DNA of 43,737 nt from Symsagittifera roscoffensis (Eukaryota; Xenacoelomorpha; Acoela; Convolutidae), in the NCBI RefSeq assembly GCF_963678635.1, contig NW_026970962.1, forward strand, positions 1 through 43,737, in the 5' to 3' direction. This document shows, one piece after another, positions 1 through 9,841 of this stretch. The notes under the pieces are model-generated. The model had not been told where the DNA came from. It did no database searches and worked only from the letters and a program-made list of their open reading frames with translations. How positions within the stretch are numbered: position 1 is the first letter of the stretch; every line of letters begins with the position of its first letter. The position numbers and the translations under genes are program-made.

Positions 1-1280
1 GTGGAATCCACTTGCAATGCACAGAATGCACAGTTTGGCCTCGTAATGTTAGAAAAAATAGGGTCCCAGGTTCACCTTTATAAACCCAATGGCTTAAAAC
101 GATGTGATTGTTTTTTCCATTCATATGAGACTGTGTGTAAGTTAAACGAGTCGAAGTGCGATCGGTATGTTTCAGCCTTTCTCGGGGTATGTTTTGATAT
201 GTTTCGTTTGTGCTTGCAGTATGTTTTGAACTTGTTCTCGACCCAAATCTTTTCTCGAACATTCTTCATTGGTCGAGCACCGAGATGTGCTTGAACTCGA
301 AAGTCAAAAAATAAAGTGAGCACCTCGGCCCGGATAAAAACACGATTTTTTTCTGGAGTGACTCTTTTTTTGAATTTGTCCGACAATTTTGAGGGAGCCG
401 AAAAAGATTTTTTGACATGAATTGAATCATGAAACTGACGCCCTCTCAAAAACTGTTTTTTGGGGGAAGTTCAATAAGCCGACGGTTTTGTTATCCCGAG
501 GAATTTTATCAAATGAGTCATTTTTTTGTGTTTTTGTGAGTTTGCAGTTTTTGTTGCACAGTGCTCAAAAATTCGCTTAATTACTAATAAGTCATAATAT
601 AAACGAACGGTTTTGAGATTGAAGTAATTCGCTAGTTTTTTTTCTGATAGGCAAATAAGTTTTTTCCAAATTACAGAAATCACTTACATAGTTTGTTACT
701 GTCAGACTTTAATAAAGTATCATTCTAAATTATATAGATTAATATGTTCTGAATGTGATAATAGTTCACTGGTCTTTTTCGAGGTATCGTTTTTTGGCCC
801 TAATAATTAATAAAAATTACCGCCTCTCCTTTAGTTTTGCAGCCACATTTTCCTAAATACCCAAATTGATGATAGTAACGACATCTAATTTTGGCTGCTG
901 TCTAATTTTTGTCATCTATTTTTTTTTCAAAAAAAGTGCGCCGCCAAAAAGCTTAAAAAACAAGATATTTTCTATTAATTTGGTCAAACCTTACAAAACC
1001 TTATAAAAAGATTGTTGCATCGGTGTTTTTCGCATCGGAATTTTTCGCTTGATACTGAATTTGAAACACAATGTGATCGCAGATGAAAAAAACAATAAAT
1101 CCAGGAGTAAATTCCATATTGTTGCACTACTGAGAAGATCTAAAACATGAGTTCTTTTAATCCGAGACTGTTCGAATACCAGGGTTGTTTAATTAAATAA
1201 ACCATCTGGGATCTGGTCTTATATCGCTTAATTGGGCTATCCTTAAATATACAAATATAACTTTGTCGAATCAGCATTAA
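1..1280. other. AT-rich non-coding DNA, no gene recognised
   Basis: I see no convincing coding frame here. The open frames on both strands have no recognisable motif and unlike composition. A stretch of 18 bases near position 29 (cacagtttggcctcgtaa) recurs near 36929, so at least part of this may be dispersed repeat. Confidence 0.5.
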
Positions 1281-1290
1281 CCACAGAATC

Positions 1291-1529
1291 AGCAGAAAGT
1301 ACTACAGTACGATAATAAATTGTACTCGTGGACGATTGAGAATGACACGCTTCTCTCAAGTACTAAGAGCACTCATCAGTGGCCAGGGATCGATTTCATC
1401 AAGAGAATGACATCCTATCAAGACAGAATATATTTTATTGGCAGAAAATTACAGAAACTTCAACTAATTGAAGATGCGACCGCTGTGAAATCTATAAATA
1501 CTACCTTCACCATCATTTACAGTTCATAG
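1291..1529 (+). CDS. Candidate terminal exon, beta-propeller-like blade
   Basis: The open frame could begin after an AG near 1290..1310 and runs to a TAG at 1527..1529, with an AATAAA polyadenylation signal at 1551..1556. The translation has alternating strand-like segments (LYSWTIEND, then HQWPGIDFIKRM, then DRIYFIGRKLQKL) that resemble one or two beta-propeller blades. The QWP..I..M pattern recurs in the next candidate exon (LQWPNNIYQM at 2522..3043), which suggests the two derive from the same kind of repeat protein, either as alternative last exons or as adjacent relatives. No ATG-initiated protein is evident; 5' exons would have to lie further left or outside the window. I do not recognise a specific family. 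Confidence 0.35.
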
Positions 1530-1550
1530 ACATCCTCATGAGCGAGTTCA

Positions 1551-1556
1551 AATAAA
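1551..1556 (+). promoter_or_regulatory. Possible polyadenylation signal AATAAA
   Basis: Canonical AATAAA 22 bases after the stop of the candidate exon 1291..1529. In AT-rich DNA this hexamer occurs often by chance. Confidence 0.3.
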
Positions 1557-2515
1557 ACGAACAATGTAAATCTCTAATTTCATGCCGAGTACCAGTTTAG
1601 TTAAAACTTTTATGAACATATAAAACGTAAATTTAAACTTCATGAAATCCGAGAAATTTTCCTAACACTTCATGACATTGTGTCTGTTTCTCTAACCAGT
1701 TTTGACTACATCAAAGAATCCTCGCCAGGTTTCAGTTGTAGTTTTTTATTAAAGCCCCTCAGCAATGATTTGGATGAGGTGTGCGTTTTTCTGCTTTTCA
1801 AATTAATTTACCTGGAAAAATGGACTATTACAACGGTCGTTTCAGCAGTCATTCAAAACGGAATTACAAAAAGTTTTCGAGATGTCGAACTATTTTTTTT
1901 ACAAATTTATTTGTTCCATATTTCAATTTTCAAATTCAAAGCAAGTGCCACATGAAACTTCAGTAGCTAGATTTCTTAAACAAAGTTTTTCACTGCTAAA
2001 TAACCTATTTTATAAGTTAACAATCGTCTCTCGCTCGCTGCACTTATTGTTCGAAATTAGACCAAAAAAACAAAATCTAAACCGTTGTTTTTTCATAATC
2101 TTTTGAGGGCTTCAATATGATAGAAGATTACAAGGGCTTTGCTGTGTATTACTCAATTCATTTCAATGAATATTGTGAATTTGATTATGCATGAAAACAT
2201 TACTAATTGAACACTGAAGACCAAAAGATCGAACATGGATGTCTTACAAGCCTATATTGATCATGGGTCGGTCTGGTAGTTTTTTCGAGCATTGATTGTC
2301 GTTTTCTTGACCAAAAGAAAAACATCACATTTATTCTTATAACTTTGGCATGACAAGTTCAAAACAAGATACAGCACACACAATATAATTATGTGCTAAG
2401 TCATCTAAAAGTTATTTAAATTTTTCCCCAATTGTAAATGAACCGAATCGTGTTCACTGTTTCTGGGTTTGTTTGCGCAGTGAGTATGTCTACGCTCTGT
2501 AATTAATTTGAAGAC
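1557..2515. other. Non-coding, AT-rich; intron or intergenic
   Basis: No supported gene. Short overlapping open frames at 1680..2106 are lysine- and phenylalanine-rich and look like chance frames. Confidence 0.5.
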
Positions 2516-2521
2516 ACACAC

Positions 2522-3043
2522 ATGGCTGCATGTGGAAACACATTGCTCGTGCATGAAAGAGGAACAAAAGAACTTCATGTCTTCCATAATGACACCTGGG
2601 TGTCCAATATCACTCTAGACGACAACCTCCAGTGGCCAAATAATATTTACCAGATGGAATTACGACACGGTCAGTTATTTGTGGGTAACTGGGATGATGA
2701 TTATGTAATTGGTTATCGGTACAGTGACACACCATCTCCATCTATCTCGGGGCCTATATGGGGACCAGTAGAAGCACGGAGTGGAAGATTCGTGGTCATG
2801 TCTGATCATCATATTCTAACCAGAAAGGAGTCTAATAGTTCTACTCTCCTTCTGCACAATGTGTCAGATGAGTCCTCATATGAGGACAAGAGTGGAGGAG
2901 GCAACAACAAGCAGACAGTGATCAGCACACATGAAATCAACAGTGATGTGAGTCTGCGGTATCCTCTCGCAGCTATCTCCAACACTACTGTTGTGGCCAT
3001 AGGTTATGGTGGTAGATCGTATGTTTTGCAACTTGGACCATGA
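2522..3043 (+). CDS. Candidate terminal exon, secreted/beta-propeller-like protein
   Basis: This 173-codon frame is the most protein-like host frame in the left flank. It has strand-turn motifs (LLVHERGTKELHVF, QLFVGNWDDDYVIGY, GRFVVMSDHHILTR, NTTVVAIGYGGRSYVLQL) spaced as in beta-propeller blades, and several N-x-S/T sequons (NDT, NIT, NSS, NVS, NTT), consistent with an extracellular domain. The first ATG is at 2522, but an upstream in-frame TAA lies only about 20 bases before it, so either a short exon begins at an AG in 2500..2521 or this is a gene fragment. It ends at a TGA followed by AATAAA at 3060, as expected for a last exon. The family is not identified. Confidence 0.5.
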   Translation: MAACGNTLLVHERGTKELHVFHNDTWVSNITLDDNLQWPNNIYQMELRHGQLFVGNWDDDYVIGYRYSDTPSPSISGPIWGPVEARSGRFVVMSDHHILTRKESNSSTLLLHNVSDESSYEDKSGGGNNKQTVISTHEINSDVSLRYPLAAISNTTVVAIGYGGRSYVLQLGP

Positions 3044-3059
3044 ACAAACTTATAACTAA

Positions 3060-3065
3060 AATAAA
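3060..3065 (+). promoter_or_regulatory. Polyadenylation signal AATAAA
   Basis: AATAAA lies 17 bases after the stop codon of the 2522..3043 frame, consistent with that being a 3' terminal exon. Confidence 0.45.
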
Positions 3066-5227
3066 TTCATTCTATACCAAATGATAATGAATTATTTCAC
3101 ATTGCTGTATTTATTAAACATCTATCTGCACTATATAAAGACTAATTCCAAATTCCAATCGAGTTAACCGTAGATGCTATCATTATTTATTTGACTTAAC
3201 CTAGAAAAAACTGTTTATAAAATTTCAGACCTCAAATCAGGGTTTATTAGGTTCCAATGAAAACTATCATAACCGGCGTTTTGAAATAGGAGATGACAGA
3301 TTATTTTGTTGACGCTGTTGAATCAAAAACTTGTGTACTAACTAAGTTAAGGAAGTTCTTAAAAAATCTAAAAAGGTGAAAACAAATTACAAGAATAATG
3401 TTAAGAGTGATTTAGTAGAGAGTTTAGTAATTTAGATCAATACGCCTATTGACAACACATCCTTATTCGTTTGAAAATACGAAAATTCTCCGGTAAGATA
3501 AGAAATTTGTTTTTAATTGTTAGAGTTTTATGCCTGACGCTCTGCTGCAGTTTGGTTTGATGAACCCAATAAACCAAACTTGTTTTATTCCGACTTTCGT
3601 GTTCTTTTCGACTTTTTTCTTACTCATTTTCGACTTTTTATATCAGCTGAAAGAAATTGTTGCCTGGAGCTCAAATGTAAATAATTTCACTCAGCGTCTC
3701 AAACTGAATTCTATTTTGTCTTATGATTAGGTTGCGTGCGATACGTTAAGTATGTCTTTGCAGTTTACACTAGCGTGTGGGGGATAAAATTGAAAAAAAA
3801 TCTTGTCAATTTTCTAAAAACCTTTTTGTTCGAATTGGCTCTAAAAATATGATTGTCAAACTTTCCTAAATTATACTTTTACGTCAGATCTTTTTATCAC
3901 ACCACGCAGGTAAAATTATACTAAATTTCGTAGTTTTTAAAGACTATGGTCGGTACCTGTACTACCTGCACAGTAACTGGCTACCCTAGTTTTCCTTAGA
4001 TTTGGATTGTTTTTCAGACCATGAAATTTGCATCTGAAGGAAATAGAACTGAAACGTGTGGATCAAGTAGTTTTCATCACTTAAAGATTTTTTGTTGAGC
4101 TTTTCTGTTTTTTTTTGGTTTAGTTTCAAATACATGATAACATTTGCTGCTGCGAGGCCATGGAGTTAGATCGGCAAGGCGTTATTGTTATCCAATTTTG
4201 CAACATCGCTTAGTGTGACGAGAAATCCAACAGAAGCGAATTTAAAGAGCGATTTCGAAACCTAATTAATGTGATGCAGTGAGACAACTCGTAGAGCAAC
4301 CAGGCCAATTTAAACTCGTTCCGATTTAAACTCGTTCCATGTATGCTCCTCATTTGCTTTCAAATCTGCTCCCTTTGTTTTAGTACAGGTACGTTCAACT
4401 ACATAAAAATCTAAAAAAAATATTTGTCCGACAAAAAAGAAGAAGAATTGTATTCGATGTGCCAGAAACAATGATTGTAGAAAAATGATTAAAAGGCAAC
4501 AAACCTCAAAATTTACCCCGATTGTCTTTTGAAGTATCTATAGTCTGGCCAAACTTTTTTGAAAGACTCCACCCAAGCGTTCCATACGGCCTTTTTGTTC
4601 GTTTGGGTAATCGGATACCTCTTGTTTTGGCAAAATATGAAAAAACTCCAAAAAGGTAGCTGCTCTGTTGCCCGCGGGCAAAAGAATTCGTGTTCGGAAA
4701 AACTAGTTTTTACTTGTGCTGAATATAAAAATTTTGTTTTGTCCTTACTCTCTTTGTACAATCGTTAAGCTGCAAACAGTTGAAGCAACTACACTGCAAA
4801 TGGAAGTGGATTTTTTAGCAGAACTTGAAAACACAGATAATTTTCAAGTTGAGAACGTCAACGAAGATTTGAAGCACTATTCTGTCATTGCACTAGATTT
4901 GAAGCACTGCACTGTCATTTGGCAAACATTGTCATTTATAACTGTTGTTGCTTGCGTTTTTGAAGGCTTTGAGCTCCGATGTTAATCTGAGCTTGCTTTA
5001 AACTGCAATGAAATTTGACTGACTGTTTATTTGAAGTGTTTTAACTGTTTGTGTTTGTTGTGTATCCTAAAATCATTTGAAGTTAATTGATGATTTTTCA
5101 TCTTAAACTCTAAAATTTCAATCGAACAAAATTTATTTCGTTTCAGTTTTTATTTTTTGCGTAAATCTAAAGCGCGTGCAACCAGGATAGGCGGTCCAGA
5201 CTTTTAGGATTGCGGCGCACTCAGATT
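3066..5227. other. Non-coding AT-rich stretch
   Basis: I see no gene. There are two short direct duplications: a 'tttaaactcgttcc' doublet near 4311..4337 and a 'gatttgaagcact' doublet near 4866..4908. The small open frames at 4513..4985 overlap on opposite strands and show no motif. Confidence 0.5.
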
Positions 5228-6102
5228 CAGACCCAAATTGCATAGGCGCACCGAGAGTTTGAGTCTGGAAAGTCTGGACTTGAGTCGCGCCGTGGGTCAC
5301 GAAAGTCTGGTTATACCAAAATTTGGTCGTGAAATTCTGGACATGGGTCGCCAAAGTCTGGCATAACAAAATTTGGTCGCAAAAGTCTGGACATGGGTCG
5401 CGAAAGTCTGGACACTGATTTTTGCGACCAAATTTTGGTATGTCCAGACTTTTGCGACCCATGTCCAAACTTTCGCGACCAAATTTTGTTATGTCCAGAC
5501 TTTCGCGACCCATGTCCAGACTTTCGCGACCAAACTTTGGTATTCCAGACTTTCGCGACCCATGTCCAGACTTTCGCGACCAAACTTTGGTATGTCCAGA
5601 CTTTCGCGACCAAACATTGTTATGTCCAGACTTTCGCGACCCATAACCAGACTTTCGCGACCAAATTTTTGTATGTCCAGACTTTCGCGACCCATGTCCA
5701 GACCTTCGCGACCAAATTTTGTTGTTATCCAGACTTTCGCGACCCATGTCCACACGTTCGCGACCAAATTTTGGTATTTCCAGACTTTCGCGACCAAATT
5801 TTGTTATGTCCAGACTTTCGCGACCCATGTCCAGACCTTCTCGACCAAATTTTTGTATGACCAGACTTTCGCGACCCATGTGCAGACGTTCGCGACCAAA
5901 TTTTGGTACATCCAGACTTTCGCGACCCATGTCCAGATTTTCGCGACCAATTTTTGTTATGTCCAGACTTTCGCGACCCATGTACAGACTTTCGCGACCA
6001 AGTTTTGTTATGTTCAGACTTTCGCGACCCATGTCCAGACCTTCGCGACCAAATTTTTGTATGACCAGATTTTCGCGACCAATTTTTGTTATGTCCAGAC
6101 TT

Positions 6103-6896
6103 TCGCGACCCATGTACAGACTTTCGCGACCACGTTTTGTTATGTTCAGACTTTCGCGACCCATGTCCAGACCTTCTCGACCAAATTTTTGTATGACCAG
6201 ACTTTCGCGACCCATGTGCAGACGTTCGCGACCAAACTTTGGTATGTCCAGACTTTCGCGACCAAATTTTGGTATGTCCAGACTTTCGCGACCAAACTTT
6301 GTTATGTCCAGACTTTCGCGACCCATGTCCAGATTTTCGTGACCAAATTTTGGTATGTCCAGACTTTCGCGACCCATGTCCAGATTTTCGTGACCAAATT
6401 TTGGTATGTCCAGACTTTCGCGACCCATGTCCAGACTTTCGCGACCAAGTTTTGTTATGTTCAGACTTTCGCGACCCATGTCCAGACCTTCGCGACCAAA
6501 TTTTTGTATGACCAGACTTTCGCGACCCATGTCCCATGTCCAGACTTTCGCGACCAAATTTTGGTATGTCCAGACTTTCGCGACCAAATTTTGGTATGTC
6601 CAGACTTTCGCGACCCATGTCCAGACCTTCGCGACCAAATTTTGTTATGTCCCGCTTTCGCGACCCATATTCAGAATTTCACGACCAAATTTTGGTATAA
6701 CCAGACTTTCGCGACCCACGGCGGGACTCATGTTCAGACATTGCACACCTTAAGCCCAGACTTTCCAGACTCAAACTAACTGTCGGCGCTCTATGCAAAT
6801 TGGGTCTGGATCCAGATGCTTCACGATCGTATTTTTATTAGCCTCGATTTTGTAATTTTTTTTTCGCTGAAAATCGCTATTTAGCCCAAATGTTTT
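6103..6896. repeat. 794 bp duplication, copy A
   Basis: This segment (array plus the unique right edge ending ...ttagcccaaatgtttt) is repeated base for base, as far as I could compare, at 6897..7690. The breakpoint lies inside a TCGCGACC unit, which suggests unequal exchange between array units. Confidence 0.85.
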
Positions 6897-7690
6897 TCGC
6901 GACCCATGTACAGACTTTCGCGACCACGTTTTGTTATGTTCAGACTTTCGCGACCCATGTCCAGACCTTCTCGACCAAATTTTTGTATGACCAGACTTTC
7001 GCGACCCATGTGCAGACGTTCGCGACCAAACTTTGGTATGTCCAGACTTTCGCGACCAAATTTTGGTATGTCCAGACTTTCGCGACCAAACTTTGTTATG
7101 TCCAGACTTTCGCGACCCATGTCCAGATTTTCGTGACCAAATTTTGGTATGTCCAGACTTTCGCGACCCATGTCCAGATTTTCGTGACCAAATTTTGGTA
7201 TGTCCAGACTTTCGCGACCCATGTCCAGACTTTCGCGACCAAGTTTTGTTATGTTCAGACTTTCGCGACCCATGTCCAGACCTTCGCGACCAAATTTTTG
7301 TATGACCAGACTTTCGCGACCCATGTCCCATGTCCAGACTTTCGCGACCAAATTTTGGTATGTCCAGACTTTCGCGACCAAATTTTGGTATGTCCAGACT
7401 TTCGCGACCCATGTCCAGACCTTCGCGACCAAATTTTGTTATGTCCCGCTTTCGCGACCCATATTCAGAATTTCACGACCAAATTTTGGTATAACCAGAC
7501 TTTCGCGACCCACGGCGGGACTCATGTTCAGACATTGCACACCTTAAGCCCAGACTTTCCAGACTCAAACTAACTGTCGGCGCTCTATGCAAATTGGGTC
7601 TGGATCCAGATGCTTCACGATCGTATTTTTATTAGCCTCGATTTTGTAATTTTTTTTTCGCTGAAAATCGCTATTTAGCCCAAATGTTTT
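6897..7690. repeat. 794 bp duplication, copy B
   Basis: Direct second copy of 6103..6896 at a constant offset of 794. The junction at 6896/6897 fuses the unique right edge of copy A directly to array units of copy B. Confidence 0.85.
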
Positions 7691-8612
7691 GGCTTGCACA
7701 TTATCAATTAAGTTAAATTGTTTTAAGTAGTTTCAAAGAGAACAAAATCTTTTTATCCCTAAAAATTGCTCAAAGTGCTACATATCTTAGTATAAACAAT
7801 TAATTTAAAGTTTTTTATGAACACATTTTTGTTAAGAGTTCTACGGAAGTTTTGTCGCTCGGCATTTATTTTTGAGTTTTCTTTAAACGCCATCTTTTTA
7901 AAAATTTTTGGACAAGTTTTTTTTTACAACTAGAACATCATTGCGAAGTACAATTTAGAGTTCTTTAGTGGTATTTGAAAAACATTATTAATCATAAAAA
8001 ATTAAATTTATACTGGTGATTTTTGTTTGATTCTTGGTCTTTAAGCTTTTTGCTTGAATGCTTTCTTAAGGCCTCAGATTTTCTTAATTATTAAGAAATT
8101 TTAGTATCAACTTCCTTGAAATGTTTTGAGACTGAAACGTTGTTTTAAAAGCTGTCTCAATCCCTGGATTTTTTTTTGAAAGTCTTGACACAATCTTGCC
8201 GAGTTTTCAGTAATTTTTCTGCAAGATGTGTTAAAAGATGTCTAGATATGACAAAGATCTCAAAAATCGCTCTGCCAGGGCATTTTTTCAGTACAGAAGT
8301 TCGAAAATCTAGAACTGCTGAACCGGGGGCCTTTCCTGAACCCTATGCCGATCGTTTCACAAATGATAATTCTTGAAAAAACAAGTGTGTTTCGAACTTT
8401 TCTGAAAACCATATGAAGAAAGAAAAATCGAAATTTTCTCTTTTCGGATAAAAACATCTGCTTTTAACTGTAATTTTTTCAACCGGGTTGTTCTAACTTG
8501 GCTTCGTTCCAACCTTTTATATAAAATTGGTCCATGTCGTTATCTGCTCAGCGTGGCCGTAAAAATGAAGTTTAAAATGTCAACGAACATTTATATTAGG
8601 TCTAATTATGGC
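7691..8612. other. Non-coding AT-rich spacer
   Basis: Between the array and the large element. No supported gene; the opposite-strand open frames at 8176..8457 overlap each other and have no motif. Confidence 0.5.
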
Positions 8613-8618
8613 AGATAG
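8613..8618 (+). other. Left target-site duplication (AGATAG)
   Basis: The six bases immediately outside the left terminal repeat are AGATAG. The six outside the right repeat are AGATCG (31990..31995). A 6 bp duplication is the known hallmark of Polinton integration; one base differs here. Confidence 0.6.
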
Positions 8619-8875
8619 AGTAGTATGAGGGGCCGCCAGGGATCCTTAGGGGGGGGGGCAAAATCGCCTAAAATAGGACGTGGGCGCCTAAGATCCGACA
8701 CCTAAGGGGTCCAAAATTATCTTGTAGTCAGCCGGCATTTTGCTGGTGGATTAAAAGATCCTCACTTGAGGATCCAAATTTTTTGGTGGCCTCCCCCCTG
8801 AGGATTTTACCAAGAGTCATATACCCATGTAGCAAATTTCTAGATCCCTGGCGGATAATTAAAGTAGGATCCTTA
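8619..8875 (+). repeat. Left terminal inverted repeat of the Polinton
   Basis: Starts AGTAGTATGAGGGGCCGCC and ends near ggatcctta. It matches the reverse complement of 31724..31989 with about a dozen substitutions, a length difference in a G-run near 8650 and one further 1-base indel, i.e. roughly 5 percent divergence by eye. It contains a near-perfect palindrome gatcctcacttgaggatc at 8757..8774. It is noticeably GC-richer than its surroundings. Confidence 0.88.
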
Positions 8876-9341
8876 ATTTTTTACATTCATTTTCTCAAAC
8901 CTTTTACATTCATGTTTCTTTTCCTTCTTTCATTCCTTCAGAATGCATGATATTTTGCCGCCGTCCTTGACCGCTAACATTTCCTTTTAGTTTTGCAGGA
9001 ACATTTCTTTCCAGCTTCGAATTCTATTTTGTTGTTTGGAATTACTTTGCTTGGCTAAATCAAATTTCTCACGTTGCGTTTGTATATTGAATTTATAGCG
9101 GCGAGTAGAACTTAATTGGAAACAAAGACAAGGGGTATTTGCTCAAATTAGACCGGACAAATTTTAGAAACAAATTGTCTATTACTGATTGTGGTAAGTA
9201 TGCAATATAAAATGAGCTTATTTCACAAATGAAATAAAAATTTGGGAAGGTTTTTTTTTTGCAAATTAAGCTTTACAAATATTACAAGCAAATTATTAAT
9301 CAGAGTGGGGTAAATGAAATATAAAAAGTTATTTTAGTTAA
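8876..9341. other. Subterminal non-coding DNA of the Polinton
   Basis: Lies between the left terminal repeat and the polymerase stop codon. AT-rich with no coding frame; it would contain the polymerase 3' untranslated region. Confidence 0.5.
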
Positions 9342-9841
9342 TTAATCATTGTCTAATTGGGAGCGGTTTAAAACCCTTCTACTTTTCTTGGCAATTACTG
9401 GAGAGTCATTTGCACTCTCCGAACTGGTGTTATCTAATTCACTGCTATTTCCGTCAGCCGCCATAGTATTGTCACGTTCTTCTTGATCCTCGAACGCAAT
9501 GTAAGGATTGTTTGGGTAAGGTTTATCTACAGTTTTAGAACTTCCAGCCAAATTTTCACGCAAATATTTCTTAGTGTATTTCCTTTTGTTATACAGTCCT
9601 GGGTCTGGCGGTGACCAGTCCGAGTCATTAATAATTATTTCCCTTTGAATTGGCTGTGTATTAAAGTTATCGAAAATGGTATTCGAAGAATAACAAGGGT
9701 TATTTTCTAAACTACCATCCCAGTCGTCGAGTAAAATTTGGTTATTAAATTCATCTTCGCGGGTCAAAAAGTGACCAAAAGGTAAACAGGTTATCAGGTC
9801 ACCGAGGAAGAATCTCTTTGTGTCCAAAGCTGTTAACGCTA

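Larger units (their letters stand above)
5228..7690. repeat. Foldback-like tandem array of 21/30 bp TCGCGA units
   Basis: About 2.4 kb made almost entirely of two alternating units: a 21-mer (ccagactttcgcgacccatg + t) and a 30-mer sharing the same first 16 bases and ending in aaattttggtatgt. Both carry the palindrome TCGCGA. From about 5228 to 5414 the units run in the opposite orientation. The switch point is near 5411..5420, after which about 50 units run in plus orientation. The unique-looking outer edge on the left (gacccaaattgcatag near 5236) is matched in inverted orientation on the right at about 6791..6806 and again at about 7585..7600. This is the architecture of a foldback (FB-like) element, with inverted terminal arms built of subrepeats and unequal arm lengths. 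No transposase is visible, so it would be non-autonomous. Confidence 0.75.

Noticed and set aside
5133-7573. Very long open frames (up to about 500 codons) on both strands, e.g. VQTFATHVQTFATKFWY repeats
   Set aside because: The repeat units are 21 and 30 bases, both multiples of three without stops, so most frames are open by arithmetic. Several frames on both strands are open at once, and there are no start context or composition signs of a protein.
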